64,000 bases of DNA. Origin: Centroberyx gerrardi (taxonomy: Eukaryota; Chordata; Actinopteri; Beryciformes; Berycidae). Where the stretch lies: positions 5,871,179-5,935,178 of the forward strand of contig NC_136006.1 in assembly GCF_048128805.1 (NCBI RefSeq). The letters are read 5' to 3'. Of the stretch, positions 1-13,398 are shown piece by piece. The stretch's first letter is position 1, and each line of letters opens with the position of its first letter. The position numbers and the translations under genes are program-made. The notes below the pieces were generated by a model, which was not told where the DNA came from, made no database searches, and saw nothing but the letters and a program-made list of their open reading frames with translations.

Positions 1-2030
1 TCAGTTCAAATAAAGTTTTTCACATAATGTGTTAGGAAATTAGTAACGTGTGTGAATGTAGTAATGTGTAATGAGCAGAATTGTGTATGCTCACACTCAA
101 CATCAGTTTCTGATTCCAAAGTCATAAATACATACAGTAATAAATCCGTTTTATTGAGAAATTAGCTTTTATGAGTGAAAATGGTACACATTATTTTTAA
201 TGGTAATTCCCCTTTTTTACTCATTAAATCATGTTTTGGTTGATTCGTGAACGGAAAATAAGTGAGGGATAATGGTATGCTATTATACTGTGAAGAGCTC
301 ATCCCAAACCAAAAAAACACACAGTACAGTGTTGAGAAGATCCTTCTGATGTCCAGTAGTTCCTCCACCATTCACAAAATTCACCAAGTCTGTCCAGCTA
401 GACCGAGAACCGTTGGAAGTATAACGATAAAACAGCAGGCTGGGCTTATAATTTAGAGAGCACAACTGAAAGAACAATGTTACACGGGACAGATCAATCT
501 AACTTTATTCCCAGAGGATTGTGGGATGAACTGGTAAGTGAGTCCAGGCGTTTTGCCCCGGGTTCAGCAGGACCAACACCTCTTCCAACAGAGAGGTTTT
601 CAGCTGCCGGGACGCTGAGCCAAGCCTGCAAAATTGTAAACATCTGTTGATCGCACACACTATTTCTGTCCCATGAAACACAGCATGTCAGATATCCCTT
701 TACCCAGGGATAACAGAAAATTAAATGTACTTTTTAATGACAAATTAAGCAAGAGATCCATGTGGGACGGTATAAGATACTAAAAGAAAAAACAGGAAAA
801 TAGTTTCTATGAGAAAATCAGATGTGAATGTTTACACTCTCATTCTCCATATTCAAAGTATTGTTACGGTTGTATTTCTGTACCATTTGGGGAGCAAAAA
901 CATCCAATTTTCAACCATCTGACAAGGGGAAAAAATAAATACTGAATGTTTGCCAGCGTTCCTGAAGCTTAGGTGTTGCTCATTTGAATAAAGAGACACC
1001 AGATTGAGAGAGGACTCATCTTTCATTAGGACCAGAGATCCTCCAACATCTTCATGGCTTGTTTTGGTTGATGAATAATGCTAATTATCTGTCAGGAGCT
1101 CAAGCATGTTGGCTAAATATTGTCTCCATTACGTCAATAAGACTGTATTCGTAGAGCACACCAGGGAAAAGAGGAGTCTTTACCGCTCGTAAAAAGATTT
1201 AATTACACCTCACTCTTCCCATTAGCATAAACGTTAAAATTTGACAGTTTTGAACATAGAGAAATTAAGCTTTTTTTTTTTTCTCATCTAAGTGGTGGGA
1301 CAGTGAGTCATGTGCTGTATCTTCCAAATTTTAAGAATGGATTTAAAAAAGAAACGTAAAAAACACTGAAAATGCTCAAGACAGTTTGTGTGAATTTCAC
1401 AGATAAAAGTCCATAACACCAATAAACTCCTTATTTATTTACCTATCTACTTCCATATTTGTTAAGTAATAATCAATGTCAACTGAAAGCTGCTAATGTG
1501 AGCCAGTGGTCTGAGGTAGGTTTGATATTGGGCTTCCAGAGGGGGTTATCCTGGTAGGGGTGGAGTCCCAGTAACCGTAGATGGACGGAGCCGTTGTGAC
1601 GTGACGAATCCCTCGATCTGTCTCCATTAAATAGCTGTTCATGTATAAGGTTTGGTGGTAAATCTGATACAGACTCTGTTTTCCTTTATACGTCCTGGAA
1701 TTATTCAAGTTTTGTGTGACTCTGACCATTGGACGTTGAAGAAAAGAAGGTGTTTTCACAGACTGGGGTTATTTAGGGGCACAATGCGAGGAGCGGCATG
1801 CCAAGGTTGAATCCAGAAGAATCCAAATGGAAGACGTCTGGAATGAATTACGTCGCCTAATCTCAAAGCTATTCACCTTAAAAGGCAGCCATACTTCTTT
1901 TTTTTTTTTTTTTTTCACAACCAGAATATCACCGATGTAACAATTACAATTCAGGTTTCTCTTTCATGTCTCCTCTAAATTGAAAGCCAGGTTCCCTTGT
2001 CAGACATGTGTAGTGGAATCCCTGCTCCTC
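1..2030. other. Intergenic, no gene seen
   Basis: AT-rich sequence without an open reading frame that resembles a protein family and without recognisable splice-bounded exons. Two homopolymer T runs lie near 1270 and 1896. I see no clear transposon ends here. The short open frames present look like chance frames. Confidence 0.6.
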
Positions 2031-3600
2031 CTACACTCGCAGGTGGAGCGCGGGGCTTCGCCGAAGGCATCATGGCCGCCTCCTCTGGCGTTTTTTTTTT
2101 CGCGGGGGGCCCTCGCTCGGAGATGAAGTAGCACAGGCTGTCAGGCTGTACACCCTGTTCCTCCTCAGGTGCTCATGTAAACAACCTCTACTGCAGGCCC
2201 CGTAACAAGAGAGCTCACTTTCCACCTCACAGCACCACACGTTGTTCCTGTTAGAGATGCATTCTCTCCACGCAGGTTTCCCTTCTAATCGGGGGTGTCA
2301 AAGAAAGAAGAGAGGGAGGGCTGGGGGGGAGAGAGAGAGAGAGGGGGGGAGAGAGAGAGAGAGAGAGAGCATTTCACAGGAGACGCCTGTGTTCACGGCT
2401 TTAAACTCTATATACGAGCAGCCGAGTGTCGCAGAGACGAGCTAACTGTCAATCAAGAGGCACCCGCCTGTGCAGGCTCACATGGTAGGCTGGCGCAGGG
2501 AAAGACAATGTGCTCCCAGATCATTTACACACCCGAGTGGGAGAGAGTCGTACGTCTGCAACTGGAACAGATTGTTATATGTGTGTTTTGAAGGGTGGGA
2601 ATTATTCGCTGTACGAATATATATCTGTTATTTACGCAGCTGCGGGTGCCGCGCCGCGCCGTTATGGAGCAGCAGAGCTTCAGGCCATGAAGGCGCTGAA
2701 TCTTTCTGGGCCATAACACACATCCGCGCTTCTCCGGGAAAAAAAAAACGCGCTGGATCGCCGCGGCCGTGGTTTGCCGGTAGTGACCCTTTAAAGCCGG
2801 GCGCAGGCGAGGGCTCGGTTTAGTCTAGCAGTAGCCGTAATAATCCGGATCCAGAGAGTGTAAAGCCTGGCGAGAGGATAGAGAGGCAACAACCAGGCGG
2901 GATAATGAGGTTGTAGCTTGTGTTTTACAGCCGTTTGATGCACATTTTGCTTCGACGGTGAATGTGCAAAATATTAGGGACGCTTTGCTCTTTTCATGAA
3001 CTACGCTGACGAGGTGAATCCAAGTAAAAGCCATTGATTTCCTTTATTAAATCTATACCAATCACAAAGGAGGAGTTAGAGAAGGATTTTCAGACGATTG
3101 AGATGTGGATTATGCAACTCAGTATCAAGAAGAAGTCCCCCCATGTTTTGTACGTTCAGTGTAAATTAGACTATTCTAGAAATCGCTCCATCACCACGTG
3201 TCCAGAGGATCAGCCCGTGTGATTTTATATTCAGTGTCATCGAATTTCACTGGCAGTCTCTCAGCAGTTTGATCCTCCTCGGTTTAGAGACGCTCATTCG
3301 AGGAAGAGTCCTGACTACATTAAGCTACAGATCATGCTCTCCTAGATCTGCTCCGGGGCTCCATATCCGCACTTATCTCCGGCGGATGATTGACAGGTCG
3401 GGGTTTATTTCCCCTGAGACCGCCTCCTAACCCCCCTATTCTCCTCTCATTGGATGATCTCCCTCCTCGCTCTCATTAAACCCCTTATCTCTGTGCCCTG
3501 CTCATAAGGTTTATCTTTTTAATTATGTCGCCGCTAACCTGCTGAAGAGGCTTCATGAGTGCCTATCAGTGGCCAGGGTCTCCAGCGTTCCAGACCTTTC
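2030..3600. other. GC-richer stretch, candidate regulatory DNA
   Basis: This part is richer in G+C and CpG than its surroundings (for example 2640-2800) and holds no convincing coding exon. The segment 3230-3600 is non-repetitive and packed with short developmental transcription-factor-like words: several TTATCT (GATA-type) words and a TGATTGACAG PBX/MEIS-type composite site at 3388-3397. Such density, in a gene-poor stretch next to insig2, suggests a conserved enhancer, but conservation cannot be judged from one sequence. Confidence 0.35.
3388..3397 (+). promoter_or_regulatory. PBX/MEIS-type composite motif
   Basis: The ten bases TGATTGACAG match the well-known PBX-MEIS/PREP heterodimer site exactly. 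It lies in a non-repetitive stretch flanked by GATA-like words. Function is inferred from the motif only. Confidence 0.35.
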
Positions 3601-3613
3601 TGCTGTCTGGTCA

Positions 3614-3614
3614 T

Positions 3615-3664
<50 letters not shown>

Positions 3665-3686
3665 ACACACACACACACACACACAC
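3614..3686. repeat. (CA)n microsatellite
   Basis: About 73 bp of CA dinucleotides with a few interruptions (CTCG near 3627 and CAGA near 3660). Long repetitive frames on both strands arise from this repeat and are not genes. Confidence 0.95.
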
Positions 3687-3809
3687 TCTCCCCTCGGTCC
3701 CCCATGGCCAAGCCAGCCTCTGTTTCCTCACACACAAAGCCGAAACCTTTGTGTTTAGGGTCTATTGACGAGAGATAACCCGGCCATGCACAAGCTCAAT
3801 TATACATTC

Positions 3810-3812
<3 letters not shown>

Positions 3813-3860
<48 letters not shown>

Positions 3861-3878
3861 ATCTCTCTCTCTCTCTCC
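3813..3878. repeat. (TC)n microsatellite
   Basis: About 65 bp of TC dinucleotides with a few GT and AT interruptions. Confidence 0.93.
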
Positions 3879-4439
3879 CCGTCTCTGTCTTTCTCACCTG
3901 CTCCCCCTCTCTTCATTCCAATTGTTCATTCTACTCGGCCACATTTCCTGCCCCGGGAAGGTTCGAGGGGGGGCTTTGTTTTTTGGTGGCACAGTTCACA
4001 GTTCAATGTCAAAGAGCTCTCATGAGATTTTTTTTTTAAAACGTATGTTGACCGGTTACGGCCGACCTGCTGGTGCCTGGTCGGAGCGTCGGGGATCTAG
4101 ACCCGGCGCTGAAACGGCTCTGCGGGGGATTAGAGGTCTGACTCGGGATACAGCGAGCGGCAGACGTCGGGACGCTTCGTAACCACGCGGCTCAAATTAA
4201 ACGCATTCCTGGACGCTGGTATAGCTAGGTGGCTATTTTGACCCACCCACCGCGATCATTTCCCTTATGATTTGTGAGCGTCAAAGTGGGAGTTCAGGTG
4301 CGTAAAAAAGCTTAAATCCAGGTCCTCAGCCTCCTTGAAATACCCGCGGCACTCAAAAGGAGATGACATCAGCCGTGAACGAGGGCTTCAAGGGGGCAGC
4401 CGGGGTCAAGTGCCATGGCAGCAGGGGAACATTTAAACC

Positions 4440-4483
4440 CCTCACCCCCCCCCCCCCCCCCTCACCACCCCCGCCCCCCCCAG
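4440..4483. repeat. C-rich homopolymer tract
   Basis: Runs of C (over 15 in a row at 4446) interrupted by short A/G words. Length is likely uncertain in any assembly. Confidence 0.8.
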
Positions 4484-5079
4484 GCCAGGTCCGCCGGGGC
4501 TCCATGTCGGCCCGCAGGCTCCCCCAGGGTTTAACATCCAGCCTGTGAACACACAGCAGCAGCAGGGGGTTCCTGGCTAACACAAATCATTGTCTCATAA
4601 CCGTGGTGGTAACTACGGGGGTCAGAGGTCAAATCACTTTCAATTCAGGAAGCGGATTTTTTCATTCATGTGTTGTCTGTACAAGGGGGAAAATGGCAAA
4701 GCAACAATAACAGCATAAAAAAAAACCTTTTGATGTGAAGTAATTCTCATATTCAGGCAGTTGAAAAGATATTTACAATGAAAATTTTCATTTTCAATCA
4801 TCTGATTTTAGATTTTTCTATTCTAAATCAAATTTCAATTGACACCAAAACTTCCCTCCATCACCTGTTTAGACTTGAAGTGTGTATCTATATTTAAACT
4901 CTCGAAATGAATCAGAATGTGCAGGTAGAGTCGGGCACCTAAAGCTGGATATGAGCGAAACGATAGCGACGCACCGGAGAGAAACATTCCCATCCTGAAA
5001 GAGGGGTGAGCCACCTAGCGAAACCCACACATCGTAATCACAATCAAACCCTCTTTTCAAATATTCCTCTGCCTTCTCT

Positions 5080-5420
5080 TGCCATCTCTGCTTGTTGACA
5101 ATGAAGTGCGCAGCCTGTCTGGCACGATATCAGAGGTGAACGTGGAGGGAAAAAAATAATTGATTTGACTTTGGAGGCAGCGGATCCCCGCGAGGTTTGA
5201 GGGGCGAACAGAGGAGGAGCAGCCATGGAGTGTGTAATCACTGGGTATCCATGACACCACAGACAATAAGCCCTCTTAATAAGCCTAATCTCCATCATTG
5301 GGATAGGAGAACAGGCAGAGAGCTGGGAAGGCGAGGGAGAGGGAGAGGCGGCTCTTTTATGGCAGCTAAATTGGTTTTTCTGGGGACTTGTAGCGGGGAT
5401 TAAGCACTGTGTTAAACCCT
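5080..5420. other. Candidate conserved non-coding element
   Basis: Non-repetitive stretch with homeodomain-like TAAT/ATTA and AATAATTGATT words, bounded by ordinary AT-rich DNA. Open frames cross it on both strands, including one of 174 codons on minus, but none resembles a known protein. Enhancer identity is a guess from composition and context. Confidence 0.25.
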
Positions 5421-6067
5421 TTAAGTGTCCCTGAATACCTTGATATTCATGAAAGCTGGTCACATAGTACAGGCTGAGGATGTGAACACGCACATGTATG
5501 CTCACACTGTATGGGTGCCACCATGTCGGTTTTGGCATTGGGTCTTTTTTTGGCGGGGGATAAATCAACAGAGGAAAACGCGTTGTCGCTGAAATTTACA
5601 TGTCAATACGGATCAAGGGTAATTGCTGCTAATTTGCCTTCAGAGTAAAAATCTCAAACCATCCTCTTATGAATGTGTGTGGCTTCAATAATGTGGGGAT
5701 CACGTACCACAAGCTGCTCATTAACAAAACTCATTATTCCAGTGGTAAACCCAATGCAGAAGAATCAGAAAATAGTAGATGTGTCCCATTGTAGGCTAAT
5801 TAGCCGTTGCTCCAACTTTAACACTTTAAAAGCAACGAACCGGAAGTTTTTTGTGTCAATTTAATCATTATTTATCTTTATTATCAATTAATGTGATCAG
5901 ATGAATCAAAAAAGAAACATTCAAGAAGCAAAAGACCTCCAAATAATCATTTCGTAGCTTTAGCTTTAGCATATCTGGCCTCCGTTAGCCGCTAAATTAG
6001 CTCCCCTAGCTTCCCCATGACGCACAGCTTAAGAGCTGCTATGCTACAGTATGCTATGCTATGTCAG

Positions 6068-6096
6068 ACCACACACACAGCGTCTCTCTCTCTTTT

Positions 6097-6147
<51 letters not shown>
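6068..6147. repeat. Compound (TC)n(CA)n microsatellite
   Basis: A CA-rich start, a TC tract and then a (CA)n tract of about 36 bp. Confidence 0.92.
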
Positions 6148-6150
<3 letters not shown>

Positions 6151-6494
6151 AAGTGGATTACACACTGATGATTTGTGTTTGACCTAAAGCATTTAGTCAC
6201 GGAGCGCACAGCAATTCAAACCAGGGATTAGGACCCTAGCATGTCATCCGTTTGGTCAGCAAGCATAGCTAATGGCGTCAGTGATTTAGCATGTCATATG
6301 TGTCTGTCAGCATACAAGCTAACAGGATGGGATGGAGACCGTGTGGACCGTACCAGAGGAGAGCAACTGGAAAAACAGCAGCGAGAACTGAGAGAGAGTT
6401 GAGATTCCTACTTCTGGGTTTGGGGTCTCTAGTTCACATTGACACCAGATGTTACAAACTAGGCTTAGACTGACTTAGACTTAGACTTATTAGG

Positions 6495-6935
6495 CTAAAT
6501 ATTAAATATCGGCCAGTCATACGATACGACAGAGCTTCTCCCCTGACCACAGCTACTTACATATAAACAGTCTGGAAAACCTGCAATGACATTTTATCTT
6601 CTTTGCACGTTTTATTCATTCATTTAATTGATCAATAATGTTTTTCGTAAATTAAATCTTCTTTTAAAGGTAGTAATCTATGCCACTCAATAGGTATGTG
6701 GTGCCTCCGCCTTAAAGAGCTGCTAAGGTTTAGCGTCCCATGATGGTCTTCAGAGGCTTTTCCACCCTGACAGGAAGAAAATTCTGGGGGGGAAACCGTG
6801 AATACTCGTAATTTTTTGGCATGAAAATGAAAAAAATGTAAAGATGTTAAATGTCAGCACAAAATATCAGATATCAACAACTTCAGTATCGGTATCGGCC
6901 TGCAAAAACCCATGTCAGTCGAACCCTAGTTACAA
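6495..6935. mobile_element. Dispersed repeat, ATATCGG family, copy 1
   Basis: About 440 bp that recur with moderate divergence at 34540-35030 (same orientation) and 47078-47440 (inverted). Shared blocks include CCCTGACCACAGCTAC, a TCCCATGATGGTCT block, AGAGGCTTTTCCACCCTGAC, and an end with ATCGGTATCGGC followed by AACCC. The ends look like short inverted repeats built on ATCGG/CCGAT, which suggests a non-autonomous hAT-like DNA transposon; superfamily is inferred. Confidence 0.75.
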
Positions 6936-7318
6936 CAGTCAATGTCAGTTCTACCGTAGAAATACTAGACTATTAAATTGTATGAAATGAAGTAACCTAC
7001 CTATCAGAGTTATGGTGCAGCATCAGCAGTAGAGAATTGCTGACAAGAGGAGCGCTATAGCGATGAAATGAGTGTGTTTGAAGTTCAGAGCATTATTATT
7101 GCGATAAGGACACGTCTACCAAGGAGACGCCAAAACACGGAGGGAGAGGGAAAAGACTAAGAAGTAACTGTCTGCCGTAAAAATCAAAGTAGAATCGTAC
7201 TTCATGACGTTTTCGGCCCGCAAACTGCCTCTCAAACCGCCACTACACATGCTCCGCACACTCATCCCGGCGACGACGAGCCTCGTCTTCGTTTGAAATT
7301 TAGCTTTGTACCTTCCTG

Positions 7319-7338
7319 GGGGGGGGGGGGGGGGGGGA
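7319..7338. repeat. Poly-G tract
   Basis: About 19 consecutive G bases; length is uncertain in any assembly. Confidence 0.85.
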
Positions 7339-8150
7339 CAAGCCGAATCACACAGGGGACCGTGACAGTGCCTTTGAATCTTCAGACCCTCTCCGAGAAA
7401 ATTTGGTTTGACCTCCATGACCGAGTGGCTGTGGAGTTTGTGTCAGGGCAGGAAATCACTGTATGATGACAATGCCATATGTGATTAGACACAAACTCAC
7501 AGTCCGCCTTTGTGCGAGGACCAAGTCATGTTTTCATGGCTCCGCTGATGAGCCTCTTGATGAGAGACCTTCACTGCTCCCTTGACACGTTTTTTGGAAA
7601 TTGTTTAAAAAAAAAATGGATTTGCTCTGTCCTTCCAGGTGGTTGTGGTTGTCTCAGGAGTTTGTATTATGAATATTATGCTACAGTTGTTAGCGTACTG
7701 GGACCTATAATGTTTGGATTGCTGTTTCACATGGGAGAATTTCTCATGCGGTATGACCTTGTTATTTTGTGCAGCAGAAAACTGATAAATCTCGCATACA
7801 ATTAGCTGCTTTTTCATCAATTATTCTGGCAAAAATTAATCCAACATGTATTATCATCGGTCAGGTCGGCACCTATCATTTTGTGGGCTATAAAATGGCT
7901 ATTTATTGAGTATATTTTTACCTATGTTTTCCAGACAGGTTCCAAGTGAGCCTGGGTCTGGAAAGCCACTTTTTATCCGTCTGTTGACATTGGTCTTGAC
8001 CTATCTGTGCCTGTTAGCTTCCCCACTGGCTGGGTGTCTATGGAGATTCAGGGACTTGAACGTTCACCACAAAACGCAGCCCTTCATGTGTGACCGCACC
8101 ATTGTTCCCCCTCACACAAAGTCCTCACTTTGATGTGTGATTCTCTCAGC

Positions 8151-8154
8151 CCAG

Positions 8155-8207
<53 letters not shown>

Positions 8208-8209
8208 GC
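8151..8209. repeat. (TCTG)n tetranucleotide microsatellite
   Basis: About thirteen TCTG units in a row. The open frame on the minus strand made of repeated QTDR is produced by this repeat. Confidence 0.95.
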
Positions 8210-8756
8210 GGACACCCATCCTGACCAGAAGCCTGGAAAGTTGTTGATCTAAAAGAAACCCATTCCTTTTCGCTCAAGACATATAATAGCAGCGGCAGGT
8301 TTAAAATCCCTGTGACGCATTTGTGATGATTTACTAAAAAATACCCACAGATGTTTGCAAAATAATATACATGAATACTATGATCCATACCAACTAACTA
8401 AGTGATACAGCGATACACTTCAAGCGGCACAAAGTGGAAAAAGAAAATAAATGTGCTTTTTTTGCTCTGCATTGTCAATAGACGCATGTTCAGTTCTTGT
8501 GGTGGGAAGACACCTTTCGGCAGCCCCTGGTGTATTTGGGTTTTAGGGGTGTGTGTGGGTCGGGGCCCCCTGTCTGCCCACATTTGCTCGGATGCTACCA
8601 GGTTGCTATGGGAACGCGGTGCCACATGCAGAAAACCCTTTGATTGACATACATGTTCCCTGCAGACAGCTTGAAGACGAATAGACAATACGAGGCGGAA
8701 GTCAGCCATTAGTCTGGTTACAAGTCTTTAACCTCTACTTGATCCCTCTTGGGAAG

Positions 8757-8757
<1 letters not shown>

Positions 8758-8792
<35 letters not shown>
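8758..8792. repeat. (GT)n microsatellite
   Basis: About 34 bp of uninterrupted GT dinucleotides, followed at 8820-8840 by shorter GA/GT runs. Confidence 0.93.
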
Positions 8793-8793
<1 letters not shown>

Positions 8794-8879
8794 AAAGAGT
8801 GTGTCCTTGCATAAGCATGTGTGAGAGAGAGTGTGTGTGCACCATACTAACAGCTGGTCCCAAAGTCCTATTTTTCATT

Positions 8880-10580
8880 AGGAAAATAGATAACTTACAA
8901 TATTTGTAAAGTTTTTAAAAACTAAACTCACCATAATGTGATTATTTTTGCACTTACAAGAGAATTTACCCGCTTGACAAGGAGAGAAAAGTATATTTTA
9001 GTTGCAGAATAAACAAAAATATATATATATATATATAATCTCTGTCTTTTAGTCCAAAACACTGTGCCAAAAATAAGCCTCTCCAAATTTTTTTTTTTTT
9101 TCCCTTTTATTTTTCACCCTGGTCAAAATCACTTCATCCATTATAGTCAGGTTGTTGACAGTGTGTGAGAGGGGTTGACACACCAGAGGCAGGCGGAGGA
9201 GTCGTGTAGTGTTGTGCCCCCTTCTGGCCATTCACACTCTGTATGTTTCTGTATTCATGGATGTCAGCAGTACACTAGTTAGTCACCACACACTGCAAAG
9301 CCTCACTTAGCATCACAGTCAGCCTTTTATTTATGAAAGCAAAGCTGTTTTTACTCATTCGTACCGTAACACTAATCTCTCTGAACTTTATCATTAATCT
9401 CATGACCCTGATAGGTAATCTTTTCATATTCATAAAGACAAATTCTCAAAATCGTCCCCCTATATGAAGGTTTTTCTAATTGACTTTAACTTGTTTATTG
9501 AGTGGCTGAAGTTTGTGAGCTGAAAGTTCAACTACAATACAATATTATGAAAGCGCGTACCTATTTGTTTATTTAGTGCATTACTTATTTTATTATTATT
9601 ATGATTTTGTGTGTGATTTTGTGTGTGTGTTCTTTTTGTACTTTCTATCTCCCCCTCACTAGAAAATACTAATACTAATTTAATGCATAACTGGCACTGT
9701 TCATGTTGGTAAATTCTGATTCTGCTAATAAAGATAATAATAAAAAATACAGTAACACTACTCAAAACCACAACCCATATTCCCACCATTAATATTCAAT
9801 ACATTACCAATCAGTATTTCTATTGTAAGCTATGGTGTATATTGTCAGTCATGAAAACTCATTCATTGGTGTTATGGCAGAACTGAGTATGCTGTGAACC
9901 CACCAACCTTTATCAATATATAAAGGGTCTTCGGGTGACATAACTGGCGGCCATATTGGAGGTCCTCAGCTCTTGGGCAACATACAGTGGCAAACTGCTA
10001 ACTGCATTTCTAAACGTACTTCATCTTGACAAATTCATTAGAAAAAGTTCATTTCTGTGCTATTTTCGACCGGGAACTGATCATTTCGCCAATGATAAAT
10101 CTGATCAATTTTGTGTTTAGATAACGCCAGCTTGTTAGCTAGCTAAGCATAGTATCTTATCAGCTAACCGTCACTGTCTTGTAAATACATTAGCGTAGGC
10201 TACTAGCTAACGTGTGTAGTATAGCTAGCGGACTCATAGTCGCATGTTCACATTAACATCAGTGTGTTTGCTGGCTAGTTAGCTAGCTAACAGTTTTTTC
10301 AGGTTAACTGAGCTGACTCTTCTCAAGCTACAACTCAGAGTGTTTTGGAATAAAGACAAGACAGTTTACTGTGTCACAGTAACCTAGTATCTCTCCTTTT
10401 CTAGTCTGATTGTTATATATTTAGATATTATTCTCCAGCAGACCTCCACCATGGTGCCAGATGTGGTCGCTAAGGAATCTGACACAACTGCAAAGCCTCT
10501 ATTGAAATAATATACTTAAAATGGCCAGAAAGAAGGAAGTACAGACCTGTGTGTACCCTCGACTACACTTCATTTATTCG
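8880..10580. other. Intergenic, AT-rich, no gene seen
   Basis: AT-rich DNA with an (AT)n run near 9019-9036 and many GCTAGC/TTAGCTAG words near 10130-10290. No coding exon was recognised. Confidence 0.55.
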
Positions 10581-10589
10581 TTCATTCAT

Positions 10590-11600
10590 TCGTCCTTTGT
10601 CTGTAGCCTATGCTCAGTCGCTGTAACAGCAGACTGAACAGAGTGTAATGAAAAACCAATTAGCTGCTTTTGGCACCAAACACCCAGCACACACCCCACC
10701 TGAGACCGCCTCGCATTAATTCTCCTCTCCTTTAGCGGTCCAAGGCCTCGTACAGGCTTTAACTGCTGCTCATGGTCGTTTTGTGGCTCTCTTATTAAAA
10801 GACGTGCTGACATGGCAAAGCATCTATTGCTTTGGCTGAAAATATGACTCCGGGACGAGCCGCCGCTGCTGCTGCTAAGCCACAAAACTCCATTATTGCC
10901 TCTATTCCAGCTCCCTCTCACAGAGCTGAGGAGAGTGGAGACACTGGTGGAATAGGAGGCTGATTGTGATTGATGGCTTCCCATTAGCCAGTCTGTTATC
11001 GCTCCGGCTGGGGGGAACGACCACTGAGTTGTAACACAACACATTACCTGAGTCTCTCTCCCCAGCCCCGGCCGAGAGCCGCTTAAATAAAATATAGACC
11101 CTCTCTCCGAGATCCTCATTCCCTGCTCAAGGCACTCCGACTGTTATCCCGTCAGCTGTGATTTGCTGAGCATTCCCACTCAATAAACACATCGTTAGTA
11201 TTCATATTAACTGGAGCCAGCGTGTGAGATATCTGCACTCCTCTCTCTCTCTGCTTTGCGGGCCTGCGAGTCCTGATTGTGGATGTATCTGGTGTAGCTT
11301 CACCAGGTCGGATTTTTTTCCCCTTCCTTCTTCTTCCTTTTCTCTTTGGTCCCTGTCAAAATGATTGATTGGGACCAGGGCACAGAGTGTCCTGCATTAC
11401 CCCAACAAATGATCTGGCCCTCGCTGGCAGACCTTGGCCAGAGAGAAATCAATATTTCACCATTAAAATCTATCAGAGGAGAGTTAGGGCAGCGGCTGTC
11501 AGAGGCGACACTATCAAGCCGCTGCAACATTAAACCTGACACCTGCAGCACATGAGTAATCAATATCTAGTGGTTCACAGATCATTTGTGGTCACCTTTT
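10590..11600. other. Candidate conserved non-coding elements
   Basis: About 1 kb of non-repetitive, balanced-composition DNA with clustered homeodomain-type words: ATTAATTC, an ATGATTGATTG PBX/HOX-like word at 11361-11371, ATCAATATTTCACCATTAAA and GTAATCAATATC. A 177-codon minus frame at 10586-11119 crosses it but resembles no family and lacks splice context. This is the best enhancer-like stretch on the left side; conservation has not been tested. Confidence 0.4.
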
Positions 11601-12054
11601 AAGCGGTGATGGATGTCTCCTGGGGCAGTGATTCATGTTGTGACACCGTTTAACAGGGTTTTATTCCAGTTTAGATGGTCATCCCTCAGAGGGGCGCGGG
11701 AGACGGGGCGGCGTGGTTCCCGGCCGGGACCTATTTCATCGGACTCAGCCTGTCTTCGGCGATTACCGCGCGCCTTTTATAGGTTTTGTGCCCTGCTGTG
11801 TGTGAAAACACCCCGAGCGAGCGCAAGGTCAAACTTTAAGAGTTCCAGCGATCCGAGAGAAAACGTGGCAAAAAAAAAAAAATCGAGTAAGGTTAAAGGT
11901 CGGAAGCAGTTAGCGGCGGTGTCAGAAGCGGGATGTGCAGAGCGGTTGGGGTTGTGTGTCGTTTGTTGGGCAAAAACATCCGACTCAAAAGCACAAAAAT
12001 GAGCAGGAGTAGGTGTGCGAGGACGGCAGGGAGAAGCGATCGGCTACCTTTTAA

Positions 12055-12590
12055 TGTTTCCTCCTCAGCAAATATGTGAGAGCTCTCAACCTTGCCTCCT
12101 GACCCTCATTCTGCGAGAGGAGATAATTGCTTGTCAGGAATAAATAGAGAGATTAATGAATTCATTAGTGGTGGGGAGTTTAGCTCTTCGGAGCAGCACT
12201 TACTGCTATGACACATCACGCCTATTGTTTTACTAGCTAGTTAGCCTTGAACAATAACATTCGCACAGCAAATTGCCTCATACAGTCATGTAAACCAAAG
12301 AGAAACTGTGTCCTTATCCTGGAATTTAGCAATAATGCAAACAAAGGGTCTTTAAATCCCGATTATTCATCTTAATTACTTTTGTCTATAAGAGCCTGTG
12401 TCTGTGGGAGCCGGTACAAGACAGGACACATTAATCCACATTAGCAATGAACACTGTACCAGTTGATGTGAGCAATTTTGCAGTGGCACTGCAGTTTGTG
12501 AGCAGCATTTGTGCCAGATATACCTCCACTTAATCAGCTGGCTGTTTAAATAGGTTTCAGACTTTTAATTCAGCTCTGGAAACTAAGCTT
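12055..12590. other. Candidate conserved non-coding element
   Basis: Non-repetitive DNA rich in TAAT/ATTA sites, including a near-palindrome AATGAATTCATT at about 12156 and ATTAATCCACATTAG near 12430. No coding potential was seen. Regulatory role is inferred from composition and from the gene-poor neighbourhood. Confidence 0.35.
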
Positions 12591-13220
12591 ATCTTTTACC
12601 TGAGAACTGAGGGTCATTTCACCCAAATTTCAGTTTCCACTCTAAAGAAATATTATATTATATCGTCAAAACTCCAGAGATTATGCAATTCAATCAAGGG
12701 ATTTAAAGCCATTTAGTTGTTTGACCTTATTGACCTAATTGTAATTATTATAACTTGATACCTTCACATGTAAAAAGAAAAAAAGAGCTTACAGTTCTGA
12801 GCTTCATGAATAATTGTAAAAATATTAACTTAAATGATCAATTTGAATCAGCATGTATCCCAGCATACAGCATTGCATTGTAATTTCATTTCAAACATCA
12901 ATTTGCCCATGGGTTAGATCAACTCACAATTGCTGGAAAACCCTTTTGAATAAACTTTCATTTTTCACAATAAAAGCCTCCTAAATAAGCTTATTAACAG
13001 ATAAAAATATCATTTCTTCCTGTCAGAGTAACTGGAGTTTTGATAATTCAGCATGTTGCTTCAACTTCTTATTGACAATTATGACAAGTCAGTCAAACTC
13101 AACATTAGGAGTGTGCATTAAAGCAACTAGCACATAAGATGACTTGATTATTCAGTACATCTAAACTGAAATTAAAGATACTTAAGAAGCCCGGCATGTT
13201 ATCTTTTAGCTCTGCTACAT

Positions 13221-13364
13221 TTAAAGGATAATTCCAGTTATTTTCAACCTGGGCCTTATTTTCCTAGTTTGTACCATAATGACGATTGTGTTGAAAATTT
13301 CATCACTTAGCCTACTTCATTGTGGAGTGTTCATACCTCCAGGTCGCTGGGAGCACTGCTGTCC

Positions 13365-13398
<34 letters not shown>

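Noticed and set aside
3534-3778. Several frames of repeated Cys-Val or His-Thr
   Set aside because: Products of the (CA)n microsatellite.
5044-5568. 174-codon minus frame
   Set aside because: Composition and sequence resemble no protein family; probably a chance frame.
10586-11119. 177-codon minus frame
   Set aside because: No family motif, no start context or splice sites; it crosses a likely non-coding element.
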